Assembly (NCBI GenBank): GCA_964362915.1
Contig: CAYIGH010000002.1
Span: forward strand, 1 to 64,000
DNA length: 64,000 nucleotides
Source: JAUSIK01 sp964362915
Lineage (GTDB): Archaea > Nanobdellota > Nanobdellia > Pacearchaeales > GW2011-AR1
Direction: 5' to 3'
Shown here piece after piece: positions 34,353-42,960 of the stretch; position 1 is the stretch's first letter, and every line of letters starts with the position of its first letter. The notes below the pieces were generated by a model. It did no database searches, was not told the origin of the DNA, and saw only the letters and a list, made by a program, of their open reading frames with translations. A program made the translations under genes and the position numbers.

Positions 34353-35591
34353 TCAAGGTAATTTCTTCATCTTTGCTTCAGCATCTGCAACCCTCTTGCT
34401 AAATCCTTCTCCGCTCTTTGTTTTCCTATATCTTCTGAATATGTAAATTATAACAATTAAAAGTAGGACAGCAATAACATAGCCGATCCAAGACCTGCTT
34501 TTATTTTTCTTCTCTACAATACATTTGCCTATACAACACACACCATCTATGCTTGCCTTTATTTCTTTATCACAACTTTCTCCAGCAGAGCAAACAATAC
34601 CCTTAAGTTCAGAACAATAATATAAAAGACTGCCATTTAAATAAGGAGTATTTGCTTCACTTTTATTTTCAGTAAAACTAATAACAACAGGCAGTTCAAA
34701 TATTTTCTTTTCAACAGTTATATTTATAATTTCATTTATGCCTAATTTTTTTAAATTCTCTGTTATTGCTCCAATAAAACTCAAATTTAGCTCTATAATT
34801 CTATTAGCTTCAATTGTAATCTTTTCAGCATTAACAGAAAATATTTCTCTATTATACCCTAATTCAATATTCTCTATTTTGCTATTTCCTAAATTAACAA
34901 TTCTAAAAGGGTATATGATATTATCGCTAACATGAACCTTACTTACAATTGCATTAGGTTCTATTCTTAATTTAAATTCTTGCTCAATAAAACTATTATT
35001 TATTTTATTAGCGATTAAATAAGCAGGCAGAGAATATTTACCAATATTAATTCTAATAAATCCATCTTTCTCTACACTATCAATAGAAAATTTAATTTCA
35101 TTCTTTCCAGGTTTTAATATAACATTTTTTTCATAGGGAAAACTAACACTAATACTTTCTTCATTATCCTTATTTAATTGCACACTAATTATGAAATCCT
35201 CCCTAGTAGAAACAGCTCCTGGTTTAATAGAATAATCAGTTAAATTTCCAGAAACAGAAAAATTCTGCATGAAATCAATAGTCTGTATTCTTCCATTAAC
35301 AATTGTTACAATATTTTTAATAATTAAAGTATAATTATTTTCATTTTGCGGAGTAATTGCCCAAAGAAAATATTTATTTTCTAACTTTTTCAAATCATAA
35401 TCAAAAGGAACTAACACATGCCCTCTTCTAAATTCAACATTATCCGCACTAATGCCTTGCAATATCTCCCCAGATATCTCAGCAATAATTGTCTCATCTA
35501 ATTCATAATTAGACTTTAAATCGCTTGAGATTCCAGATGCAAAACTAGAAAATAACAAAATAAAAGCTATTGTCCATATTCCTCTTTTCAT
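34353..35591 (-). CDS. Membrane-anchored surface protein
   Basis: 412 aa. The signal peptide is RGIWTIAFILLFSSFASGIS. A beta-rich ectodomain (30-310) with many Asn residues suggests Ig-like folds. A Cys-rich segment (YYCSELKGIVCSAGESCD, CCIGKC) precedes a C-terminal helix (WIGYVIAVLLLIVIIYIF) and a basic tail. The Cys segment is like that of the next gene upstream (35669-37546), so these are probably functionally linked. Confidence 0.6.
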   Translation of the reverse strand: MKRGIWTIAFILLFSSFASGISSDLKSNYELDETIIAEISGEILQGISADNVEFRRGHVLVPFDYDLKKLENKYFLWAITPQNENNYTLIIKNIVTIVNGRIQTIDFMQNFSVSGNLTDYSIKPGAVSTREDFIISVQLNKDNEESISVSFPYEKNVILKPGKNEIKFSIDSVEKDGFIRINIGKYSLPAYLIANKINNSFIEQEFKLRIEPNAIVSKVHVSDNIIYPFRIVNLGNSKIENIELGYNREIFSVNAEKITIEANRIIELNLSFIGAITENLKKLGINEIINITVEKKIFELPVVISFTENKSEANTPYLNGSLLYYCSELKGIVCSAGESCDKEIKASIDGVCCIGKCIVEKKNKSRSWIGYVIAVLLLIVIIYIFRRYRKTKSGEGFSKRVADAEAKMKKLP

Positions 35592-35668
35592 AAATAACTT
35601 TATTGATTTTATTATATAAATCTGCCGTAATTATGAAAAGCATTTTTAACATCTAAAACTCTTTCTAA

Positions 35669-37546
35669 TTATTTACTCATTTCCCTAAGCTTCTTCATGG
35701 TTTCTTCCATTTCCTTGTCTTCAGGAGACTTAACACCCTTAGTCTGTCTTAACATAGGTCCTGACCTCACAGGCCCTCTCTGTCCAGGAGGCCCATATCT
35801 CGGCATAGGTCTAGGCATCATCATTCCAGGAGACGCTCCAGGCGGCAATCTAGGCCCACCCCCCCTAACTAAACCAGCGCCCTTTCCACCCTTTCTGCTA
35901 TATAGCCAGCTCTGAATTCTATGCCTGTAAATTATTCCTAAAATTAGTAATAGAATTAAAACAATAAAAATAGCTATCCATATCTTAGAAATTCCTGTCT
36001 TTTGTTCAGGTTCTTCAATTATTTTTTCTATGCAACATATATCTCCAGAATCAGGGCAGTTTTCAGTGCTGGACTCTTCATTATCAGAACAGCTTGTTTT
36101 ACAGATTCCGCCAGAAATAGCGCATAAATTCTCTTGCTTTATGTTTTCACAAGCCCCCTCCAAACAGCAGCTTCCGTCAGCAGAAGGCTCTAATCTTCCT
36201 GTGCATCTCTGATTAGATGCACATATCAAACCTCTTTTCTCATCGCAAGTTGCATCAGCAAATCTTTTTGTACAGCAAACATTTCTAAAATTAGTGCATT
36301 CAAGATCTCTTAATATAGTTCCTCCACTGTCTAAGCAATCATCCTGTGTTTCGCAATAGTATCCTTCTGATTCACAAATCTTCCCTCCTCCAGTCCCTTC
36401 ACCATCTCCTCCAATTACGCCTGATCTAGGCCAACCAGCATATAATACAAATGCTGTGTCTCTAATGTTATTATTATTCCAGCACCCTTCTTTCGTTTGA
36501 ACACTCAATAAATAATCTTGTGCAGATTCAAATTCAGTTGCTCCTGTTCCAGATAAGGCAAGCATAGCAAGAGCACTATCATAAAATCTATTATAGGGGC
36601 CTCCTATAATATCCCAATATTTCCCAAGTTTCTGATTTTGAATAAGCTCATTATACATATCTTCTCCATTAGTTAGAATATATAGGAAAGCAGAAGGCAA
36701 ATATCTTTGATTTTCACTTAAAAGAGCCACAAGATAAGGGATATTAGCACTTGCATCTTCTCCGATTTTAGTTAAAGCAAGTGCTGCCCACAATGTTCCT
36801 TCATAATCACACCTCGTTCCTGTAGCAAAACATTTAGAATTCACTTTTTCTGTTGTAGTTCCTAAAGATACGCTAGAATGCGTCTCAGATGAAACAAAAA
36901 CAGTCTGTCCAGAACTTTTCTGATAAACTAATGCAGTTATAAAATCTTTATCACATGATATTTCAAATTCTTTATCAAGGCAATTATTATTTATTTTCAG
37001 CCAATATCCTCCATATCCTATATCAAAGCATGTTCCAGGATTTCCTTCTAATTTCATATCATCTCGCACTTTAATTTTAGATTCCCTTGAGTCATATTTC
37101 AAACTGCATTCAGAAGCTTCATGATTTTGAATATCTATTTCCAAATACCATATTAAATCCCTGGAATTTTGTGTCTTAGACAAAAGCCAGTTTTTTACTC
37201 CTTCTTTATCTCCTCCAATTCTGTCTAATGTTAATAAAACCTGTGCACTATCCTTTATAGTGCATCCTGCCTTTGGCCAGCATGCCTCATTAGTCTTTTT
37301 TTCCTGTTCAATTTTCTCTTTTAATTTATTTTCATTTCCTAAAGCAAGAGTTCCAAAAACAGCATCCTGCAGAGAAAAAGAGGTTTTTGATTCTATCTGA
37401 TTTTCAAGACATTCATAAGCTTTATCAATTTTGTCATCATCGCCAGCAATTTCAGAAGCATTTTGGCTTTGGCCTGTGACAATAAAAAATCCAAATGCCA
37501 AAATAGCAAAAACAAAGAATACTAAAATCATTCCCTTTTTCATCAT
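35669..37546 (-). CDS. Surface protein with prenyltransferase/cyclase-like toroid repeats and Cys-rich modules
   Basis: 625 aa. The signal peptide is MILVFFVFAILAFGFFIVTG. Repeats such as SFSLQDAVFGTLALG, CTIKDSAQVLLTLDRIGG, YEGTLWAALALTKIG, YDSALAMLALSGTG and EGCWNNNNIRDTAFVLYAGW resemble the alpha/alpha-toroid of cyclase/complement-type domains. Cys-rich modules follow (CETQDDCLD, CCTKR, CCLEGAC, CCIEK), then a membrane helix and a Gly/Pro/Arg-rich cytoplasmic tail. The role is unknown. Confidence 0.65.
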   Translation of the reverse strand: MMKKGMILVFFVFAILAFGFFIVTGQSQNASEIAGDDDKIDKAYECLENQIESKTSFSLQDAVFGTLALGNENKLKEKIEQEKKTNEACWPKAGCTIKDSAQVLLTLDRIGGDKEGVKNWLLSKTQNSRDLIWYLEIDIQNHEASECSLKYDSRESKIKVRDDMKLEGNPGTCFDIGYGGYWLKINNNCLDKEFEISCDKDFITALVYQKSSGQTVFVSSETHSSVSLGTTTEKVNSKCFATGTRCDYEGTLWAALALTKIGEDASANIPYLVALLSENQRYLPSAFLYILTNGEDMYNELIQNQKLGKYWDIIGGPYNRFYDSALAMLALSGTGATEFESAQDYLLSVQTKEGCWNNNNIRDTAFVLYAGWPRSGVIGGDGEGTGGGKICESEGYYCETQDDCLDSGGTILRDLECTNFRNVCCTKRFADATCDEKRGLICASNQRCTGRLEPSADGSCCLEGACENIKQENLCAISGGICKTSCSDNEESSTENCPDSGDICCIEKIIEEPEQKTGISKIWIAIFIVLILLLILGIIYRHRIQSWLYSRKGGKGAGLVRGGGPRLPPGASPGMMMPRPMPRYGPPGQRGPVRSGPMLRQTKGVKSPEDKEMEETMKKLREMSK

Positions 37547-37613
37547 TATACTATGAATCCTTAATTTAAAAAGTTTCTTAGATTGAAATTTCTTTAATCT
37601 TCAATATTTCTAA

Positions 37614-37656
37614 CCAATTAATAGTGAAAATTCATCTATAAACTTTAAATACCGCA
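37614..37656 (+). promoter_or_regulatory. Promoter region of DGR target 3, shared with 19307-19352
   Basis: CAATTAATAGTGAAAA, then TTAAATA at about 37645-37651, 22 nt before the ATG at 37673. The same sequence, with few changes, occurs at 19307-19352. It may be a promoter with a regulator site rather than a simple TATA box, as the similarity extends about 25 nt upstream of the box. Confidence 0.5.
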
Positions 37657-37672
37657 GATTATTACAAAAACA

Positions 37673-38554
37673 ATGACAGAAACAAAATTCCAAAGATTCA
37701 ACTGGAATATTCCAAGAATAAAAGCAAGTCTGCCAGAAGGCGAAGATACTGAAGAATTATACAACACATTTAATCAAGATATAAAAGATAGTTATGTAAA
37801 TAATCTTAAAATAAAAGTTCTTAATTACGATTCTGAAACTAATTCAATAACAGGAAGTAATATCTTTGCCGTATCAAGACTATCTGAAATATTAAGAGAA
37901 TATGGATTAAGAACAGCAATTCCTTCTGATGACAGATATGGTAATATCTCTAATTTAGTAAAAGGCAGATTTTATACAAATTTCAACGCTCTAATTTTAA
38001 GAACAGTAGGAGACAGCTACAAAATAAATGACGAAATAGCCAAAAACCTAGCTGAAAAAATAGAAAATAGAGAAGGAAAATTAAAACTTCCTTTAATGGT
38101 TGTAGCCCCTTTAATAAGATATTCTCAAGATAAAGAAAATTCATATCAGTTAGTTTTTGACTTATCTGATAAAACTCAAATCATAGAAGATGAAAGGTTA
38201 GACGGAAAGAAATATCGAACAGAAAAATTCAATGAAGTTGACGATTTAGGCCTGCCTTTATTTGATAGAAGAGGAAATAGAACTTGGTATGCAAGAGAAG
38301 ATGGACTTGTGAGGCTTTACCTGGGCAGGAATCTCGATGCTAACTCCGACTTCGAGGATCTTGCTTACTCGAGTGCCGGCGGTCTGGTAGTTTTAGTTTC
38401 CAGCTTTGCTGGAACGCAGAATTTTTTAGAGGATTCGTATAAACAGAAAGAAAGCGAACTTTATGTCAATAAATTACAAGAAGAAAGAGACAAACAAATC
38501 AAAGCAATAGAAGAAAGATATCAGAAAGCCCTCAAGATTCTTAAAGGAGATTAA
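37673..38554 (+). CDS. DGR variable target protein 3 (template not in window)
   Basis: 293 aa, a close paralogue of the protein at 5042-5896 over the first 212 residues (MTETKFQRFNWNIPRIKASL; shared REYGLRTAIPSDDRYGNIS). The variable region lies at residues about 213-249 (LVRLYLGRNLDANSDFEDL onwards), then the conserved FLEDSYKQKESEL and a longer coiled-coil tail. There is no signal peptide. The stop abuts the convergent primase gene. Separated by 32 kb from its paralogue, it shows that DGR targets of this family are dispersed in the chromosome. Confidence 0.8.
   Translation: MTETKFQRFNWNIPRIKASLPEGEDTEELYNTFNQDIKDSYVNNLKIKVLNYDSETNSITGSNIFAVSRLSEILREYGLRTAIPSDDRYGNISNLVKGRFYTNFNALILRTVGDSYKINDEIAKNLAEKIENREGKLKLPLMVVAPLIRYSQDKENSYQLVFDLSDKTQIIEDERLDGKKYRTEKFNEVDDLGLPLFDRRGNRTWYAREDGLVRLYLGRNLDANSDFEDLAYSSAGGLVVLVSSFAGTQNFLEDSYKQKESELYVNKLQEERDKQIKAIEERYQKALKILKGD
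38309..38420 (+). repeat. DGR variable repeat VR3
   Basis: It differs from VR2 at 16 positions, all explainable as changes of template A. A in this copy at nine of the sites (AAT, AAC, GAG, GAT, TAC, ACG, CAG codons) shows this copy is closer to the inferred template. There is no match to the template at 1611-1698. Confidence 0.75.
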
Positions 38555-40126
38555 TTAAGACTTTCTTCTAACACTCCTCAATACATCAACAATCGGATTC
38601 TTCACTTTTGGCTTCTCGTCTAACAATCCTAAATCCTTATAGAAATTATCATTACTGTAATTAGGGGGCAATATTTGTTTTTTTTGTTTTAAATGCCATT
38701 CAATTTGCCCTTTAACATACCCTTCTTTCAAAGGAGGGTCATTTAAAGCATTCCACTCCCTTATTTTCTGGTTAATATATTCTGGAGAGAAATTCAAGCT
38801 TTTTAAAAAAGTCAGCAAAACAAACAAACCTCTTTTCTTGCCATCTTTCAACCCCTTTAATAATTTTTTAATAGGTTTTGGAAAATCCTCCTCTCTAACA
38901 TTACTTAATTCAATCTTATTTATATTGCCAGAATATTTTTTCTTCTGTATTAATCTTTCTTCTTTGGTATTTTTCATCTTCCATTCTAATGCCTTAGCTA
39001 ATAATTTCTTCGCCTCTTCAATATCATTTTCAGGCAAAAAATCTCTAATTTTAATTCTTAAAGGATCAGCATCTCTAAAAGGGTCAAACCTTTCAATTTC
39101 ATTTTTATCAACAACAACACTTGCCAGAGCACTTTTTTCATGCAGAGAATAAGGCATTCTGAATAAATGTCTCGGAGCTACTAAAACCAAATCAGGCATT
39201 CCGAATAGCTCCCCGGAAACGCCCTCTTCAAACTCATCTGACTCTTTTGCCTCTTTAGTATATGTCGCTTTATATTTTCCAGAAGTTTCTCTTTTGTCTA
39301 TGGAAGAAACACCCTCACAAAAATCACACTGATAGTAATCCTCATGCTCAGCAACTTCCAAAACACCTGCACAACCATTCTGGGGGCAAACAAGTTTCTT
39401 TTTCGTAACCTTTATATCTTTTCTTCTAATCTCAAAGCTACATTCAGGACATCTTAGAGTTATAACTGTTCCTTCTTTAGCAGGCCTTCCGCATCTAGGG
39501 CATACAGACATAATAAAATCTTCCTCAGAAAGATTTGTTCTTTTTTTGATAACCTCAACTCCACCCATAACTTCAGAAGCTCTTTTATTATAATCAGGTC
39601 TAATATAATGTATTAAATATTCACATATAGCTCTAGGCCATTCAGGAAACATCTCATTCATTTTTTTTCCTTCAAATTCAGAAGGAAATGCTTTTCCAGA
39701 AACAATAATATGCCAGCCCTTGCTTCCACTGAATTTAACACGATAATTCTTTATTCCATGGTTTTCCAGAGCTTTAATTACTAACAAACACAATAATTTT
39801 GATAAATCTAAATATTTAGAATCAATATCAATTACAAGATCCCATGATTTTCTCAGCTCAGATAATTCATCTGCACGCATATCAGAATTAATCTTTAAAG
39901 GATCATGCCAAATTTCTTCAGAAGCATGGAAAGAAGTGGCTCCATTTTTAACTAAGCCCATTATATCTGAATTATACTGCAATGTATCAGGCCTCTTTCC
40001 AAAACTCTCGTAATATCTAGGCACAACCTCTCTTCCTTGAGAAAATTTCAAAATAGCTTCTTGTACCTTAGGATTTGAATAATAGATATGTGTAATCTTT
40101 TTAATCCTTGCCTCTTTTTCCTCCAT
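38555..40126 (-). CDS. Single-polypeptide DNA primase (PriS fused to a PriL-like C-terminal region)
   Basis: 523 aa. The PriS catalytic domain includes WDLVIDIDSKYLD with metal-binding Asp residues and VKFSGSKGWHIIVSGKAFP (SGxxGxH). A zinc-ribbon stretch (about residues 210-280) has CPRCG, CPEC, CPQNGC and CDFC. The C-terminal ~100 residues (LTFLKSLNFSPEYINQKIR, PPLKEGYVKGQIEWHL) resemble a minimal PriL C-terminal domain, but I see none of the four Cys of its iron-sulfur cluster. This recalls the Nanoarchaeum primase, where PriS and PriL are one chain. It would make primers for replication. No separate priL is present here. Confidence 0.8.
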   Translation of the reverse strand: MEEKEARIKKITHIYYSNPKVQEAILKFSQGREVVPRYYESFGKRPDTLQYNSDIMGLVKNGATSFHASEEIWHDPLKINSDMRADELSELRKSWDLVIDIDSKYLDLSKLLCLLVIKALENHGIKNYRVKFSGSKGWHIIVSGKAFPSEFEGKKMNEMFPEWPRAICEYLIHYIRPDYNKRASEVMGGVEVIKKRTNLSEEDFIMSVCPRCGRPAKEGTVITLRCPECSFEIRRKDIKVTKKKLVCPQNGCAGVLEVAEHEDYYQCDFCEGVSSIDKRETSGKYKATYTKEAKESDEFEEGVSGELFGMPDLVLVAPRHLFRMPYSLHEKSALASVVVDKNEIERFDPFRDADPLRIKIRDFLPENDIEEAKKLLAKALEWKMKNTKEERLIQKKKYSGNINKIELSNVREEDFPKPIKKLLKGLKDGKKRGLFVLLTFLKSLNFSPEYINQKIREWNALNDPPLKEGYVKGQIEWHLKQKKQILPPNYSNDNFYKDLGLLDEKPKVKNPIVDVLRSVRRKS

Positions 40127-40141
40127 AGTTGAGAAAAAGAG

Positions 40142-40306
40142 TTATGGCTTATATTCTTTATTGTATTCTTTTATTTGTTGAATAATTATTTCCTCTTTTA
40201 AATACATGCCTAAATCTAAATAATATTGGCTTATTTTTATCTCATTAATGGAATATTTATCTATTATCTTTTTAACATCCTATTTTTCAGCTTTCTCTCT
40301 TTTCAT
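40142..40306 (-). pseudogene. Small ORF interrupted by an in-frame TAG, upstream of primase
   Basis: ATG 40306, MKREKAEK, then TAG (40280-40282), then an open frame DVKKIIDKYSINEIKISQYY to TAA at 40142, 15 nt before the primase ATG. The part after the TAG has a coding look. It could be a dead gene, a readthrough, or a gene starting at an internal Met (LDLGMYLKEE). The remaining gap 40127-40392 holds the PCNA promoter. Confidence 0.4.
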
Positions 40307-40329
40307 TTATTCAGAATAATAAACAAGAT

Positions 40330-40345
40330 TATAACATTTGTTATA
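40330..40345. promoter_or_regulatory. Palindrome upstream of the PCNA gene
   Basis: TATAACA (40330-40336), TT, TGTTATA (40339-40345): perfect 7-bp arms with a 2-nt spacer, about 48 nt before the PCNA ATG. CCTTAAAAAC (40363-40372) is a TATA-like element downstream. The palindrome may bind a dimeric regulator of replication genes. Confidence 0.4.
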
Positions 40346-40392
40346 CTATACACCACAACAAACCTTAAAAACAAAATACCCTCTCTAAAAAG

Positions 40393-41121
40393 ATGCTCCT
40401 AAAATTAGAAAATCCAAGATTATTTGCCGATATAATATCAATAATTTCTGAATTAGTTATTGAAGTAAAGATAAAAGTGACAAAAGAGGGCCTGTCTTTA
40501 ACTGCAGTAGACCCTGCAAATGTAGCAATGGTGCATTTCAAAATGCCTTCTGATCTATTTTCAGAATATTTAATAGATAAAAATGAAGTTTTAGGTGTAA
40601 ATCTTGAAAATCTTAAGGCAGTTCTAAGAAGATGTAAGCCAGGAAGTTCCCTGGCGATTCAAAGACATGAAAATACTCTGAAATTAGGAATCCATGATAG
40701 AATAAAAAGGGATTTTAGTTTAGCTTTATTGGATATAGATGCAGAAGAAAAAGAAATGCCCCAATGGGAATTCAATTCTATTATTAAGCTAAATGCAGAC
40801 TCTTTAGTTGAAGTTATAGAAGATTGCGCCGTCGTATCTGATGCATGCACATTTATAGCAGAACCATCGAAATTCATAGTTGAAGCATACGGCCTAAACT
40901 CTGCAAGAGCAGAGTTCTCTTCAGATGAAGCAGAAATCCATTCAGCAAATAGTATGGCGCGCTTCTCTTTAGAATACATGAACAAATTTATTAAAGGTGC
41001 AAAGATTTCAAGTCGCGTCCATCTAAGCTTTTCCAATAATCACCCCATGAGATTAGACTTCCCGACAGGAAATGTAATGCTTTCTTTTGTCTTAGCTCCG
41101 AGAATTGAACAGGACGATTGA
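40393..41121 (+). CDS. pcn: DNA polymerase sliding clamp (PCNA)
   Basis: 242 aa, the usual length for a PCNA monomer. Seen: PRLFADIISIISELV, KEGLSLTAVDPANVAMVHFKMPS and a C-terminal MRLDFPTGNVMLSFVLAPRIE. It forms a ring that holds polymerases and other partners on DNA. It sits beside the primase gene on the other strand, sharing the intergenic region 40127-40392. The next gene starts immediately after its stop. Confidence 0.93.
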   Translation: MLLKLENPRLFADIISIISELVIEVKIKVTKEGLSLTAVDPANVAMVHFKMPSDLFSEYLIDKNEVLGVNLENLKAVLRRCKPGSSLAIQRHENTLKLGIHDRIKRDFSLALLDIDAEEKEMPQWEFNSIIKLNADSLVEVIEDCAVVSDACTFIAEPSKFIVEAYGLNSARAEFSSDEAEIHSANSMARFSLEYMNKFIKGAKISSRVHLSFSNNHPMRLDFPTGNVMLSFVLAPRIEQDD

Positions 41122-41122
41122 A

Positions 41123-41392
41123 ATGGAAGTTAAAGAATTCATTAAAACAATCTTGAAAGATGTAACCGAAGCCCTACAAGAATCAGATAAAGAAAATCAA
41201 AAATTTCGCTTCCATTTTAATGAGAACATTAATGATTATATCGATTTTGATTTGGCTGTAGTATCTAAAAGGACAGAAGAAGGAAAATTTGGTGCGGAAA
41301 TTGTAGGAATTGGTGGAAAAATTCAAGGAAGTGCTTCTAATGAAATTGTTAATCGTATTAAATTTAGAATATGTACTTATGAGAAAAGATAA
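41123..41392 (+). CDS. Trypco2-like domain protein
   Basis: 89 aa from ATG 41123 (an upstream TTG overlaps PCNA). The order is an N-terminal helix (VKEFIKTILKDVTEALQES), a beta part (YIDFDLAVVSKRTEEGKFG) and a C-terminal glycine-rich segment then VNRIKFRI. This matches the small trypsin-co-occurring domain 2, found next to trypsin-like proteases and predicted to act in bacterial conflict systems. No protease gene is beside it here. It begins the island 41.1-45.1 kb. Confidence 0.65.
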   Translation: MEVKEFIKTILKDVTEALQESDKENQKFRFHFNENINDYIDFDLAVVSKRTEEGKFGAEIVGIGGKIQGSASNEIVNRIKFRICTYEKR

Positions 41393-41426
41393 TTATCTTT
41401 AAATATATGACATATTCTAAAATAAA

Positions 41427-41612
41427 ATGGAAGAAAAGCTTCTAGTTCTTCTAATAGCTGACGGAATGTTTCTTTTAATTGGCGTTATAATGTCAACAAT
41501 TCAAAATAAGTTTAAAATACCTGAAAAACATACAGATATAGTATGGGAACTAGTTAAATATCTCACTTCCGCAATAGCCGGATATCAGATTGGAGCAGGG
41601 ATAATAAAATGA
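41427..41612 (+). CDS. Small membrane protein 1 of the defence-like island
   Basis: 61 aa with two hydrophobic segments (LLVLLIADGMFLLIGVIM and LTSAIAGYQIGAGII). The TTTAAATATATGAC element at 41399-41410 is a promoter. Its stop overlaps the next start (ATGA at 41609-41612). The pattern resembles small pore- or holin-like proteins, but there is no real homology evidence. Confidence 0.6.
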   Translation: MEEKLLVLLIADGMFLLIGVIMSTIQNKFKIPEKHTDIVWELVKYLTSAIAGYQIGAGIIK

Positions 41613-41725
41613 CTAATTTGTTCACAATACTTGGAATAATAATATTCGTTTTTGGAGGGATAATAAGAAATAGAATAATTTTAGGTGTAGGGGTTGCTCT
41701 TATTTTACTTGGGGCTTTTACTTAA
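41609..41725 (+). CDS. 38-aa membrane peptide, coupled to the previous gene
   Basis: ATG 41609 overlaps the TGA of the gene before. MTNLFTILGIIIFVFGGIIR then a second hydrophobic segment (LGVGVALILLGAF). Two short helices with a basic loop. The tight coupling supports a pair of interacting membrane peptides. Confidence 0.55.
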   Translation: MTNLFTILGIIIFVFGGIIRNRIILGVGVALILLGAFT

Positions 41726-41774
41726 ATAATCCGAAAGATCTATAAACTTCACATAATTAAATATTTAACAAAAG

Positions 41775-42593
41775 ATGATAAAAACAACCCACAAAATAAT
41801 TTTAGGCGACGCATTAAAAGTTTTAAAGACAATTCCAGATAATTCTATTGATCTAGTATTTGCAGATCCTCCATATAATATGTCTAAGAAAAAAGGTTTA
41901 GCATGGAAATATAGTAAACATGTAACTATGCAAGAAGATTGGGATATGTATTCTAAAGATGATTTCTTCAAATTTAATAAAGAATGGATAGCGGAATGTT
42001 TTAGGGCGCTTAAACATGGCGGCAGTCTTTGGATTTCAGGGAGTTTTCATAATATTTATCAAATGGGATTTATTATTCAGCAATTTCATCCTGAAATTAA
42101 AATAAATAATAGTATAGTTTGGTTTAAACCAAATGCCCAACCAAATATTACCTGTAGATTCTTTACAGAGAGTACAGAGCATTTAATATGGGCAACAAAG
42201 AACGGAGAAGGTAAAAAATGGAAATTCAATTATAAATGGACCAAAGATCATATTGAAGACTCATTAAATCCAAAAGGAAAACAAACAAGAAATGTTTGGA
42301 GTATTCCTTTAACACCAAAGAAAGAAAAATGGGCAGGTGAGCATCCAACACAGAAACCATTTGAATTATTAAGAAGAATTATTTTATCTTCTACAAATGA
42401 AGGAGATACAGTTTTAGATCCGTTTGTTGGCTCTGGCACAACTTCTGCAGTTGCCAAATATTATGGTAGGAATTCAATAGGAATAGAAGTAAATAATAAA
42501 TATCTTGATATAATAAAGAAAAGATTACAAAAAGAGCAAAAGACTCTTTCGGGAGAAGAACCAGAAATTATTTTTGAGGAGTTTAAGGATTAA
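41775..42593 (+). CDS. DNA adenine/cytosine-N4 methyltransferase (DPPY type, beta-like order)
   Basis: 272 aa. Catalytic motif IV is FADPPYNMSKKK (about 30-41), followed by the target-recognition region, then HPTQKPFELLRRII and motif I LDPFVGSGTTSAVAKYYGR (about 215-233). This order is the beta class of N6-adenine/N4-cytosine enzymes. It would methylate DNA at a specific site. It has its own TATA-like element and precedes the 83-aa protein and the GHKL ATPase. No standard restriction endonuclease is seen. Confidence 0.9.
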   Translation: MIKTTHKIILGDALKVLKTIPDNSIDLVFADPPYNMSKKKGLAWKYSKHVTMQEDWDMYSKDDFFKFNKEWIAECFRALKHGGSLWISGSFHNIYQMGFIIQQFHPEIKINNSIVWFKPNAQPNITCRFFTESTEHLIWATKNGEGKKWKFNYKWTKDHIEDSLNPKGKQTRNVWSIPLTPKKEKWAGEHPTQKPFELLRRIILSSTNEGDTVLDPFVGSGTTSAVAKYYGRNSIGIEVNNKYLDIIKKRLQKEQKTLSGEEPEIIFEEFKD

Positions 42594-42708
42594 TTTTCTC
42601 ACATAAGTAAATATTATAATAACATATTTTTTCTATATATTATATAATTAATATGTAATGATATAAAATAGAAACATTTAAATAATATTGAATACCTATA
42701 ATATCTAG

Positions 42709-42960
42709 ATGTTCAGCAAATCAAAACCCAAAATAGATAGTAAAACATTAAAAGAAGAAAGATTTAAGAGAATTGCTAGTAGAAGAGTTCAAGAAATCTT
42801 AGATAAACTTAGACTTTTAGGAAATTGTGCAAATCGTGGAAATTATCATTATTCAGAGGAACAAGTAAGAAAAATATTTAATGCCATTGATGACGAATGG
42901 AAGAAAGTAAAGACTGAGTTTAATAAGGGGAAAAATAAAAACAAGGAGTTTAATTTATAA
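42709..42960 (+). CDS. Small helical protein coupled to the GHKL ATPase
   Basis: 83 aa. KTLKEERFKRIASRRVQEIL and LGNCANRGNYHYSEEQVRKI resemble a short helical family seen beside DNA methyltransferases and in phages, whose role is unknown to me. The promoter ACATTTAAATAATAT (around 42672-42686) is 25-35 nt upstream. The TAA stop is directly followed by the ATG of the ATPase, so the two are probably coexpressed. Confidence 0.65.
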   Translation: MFSKSKPKIDSKTLKEERFKRIASRRVQEILDKLRLLGNCANRGNYHYSEEQVRKIFNAIDDEWKKVKTEFNKGKNKNKEFNL

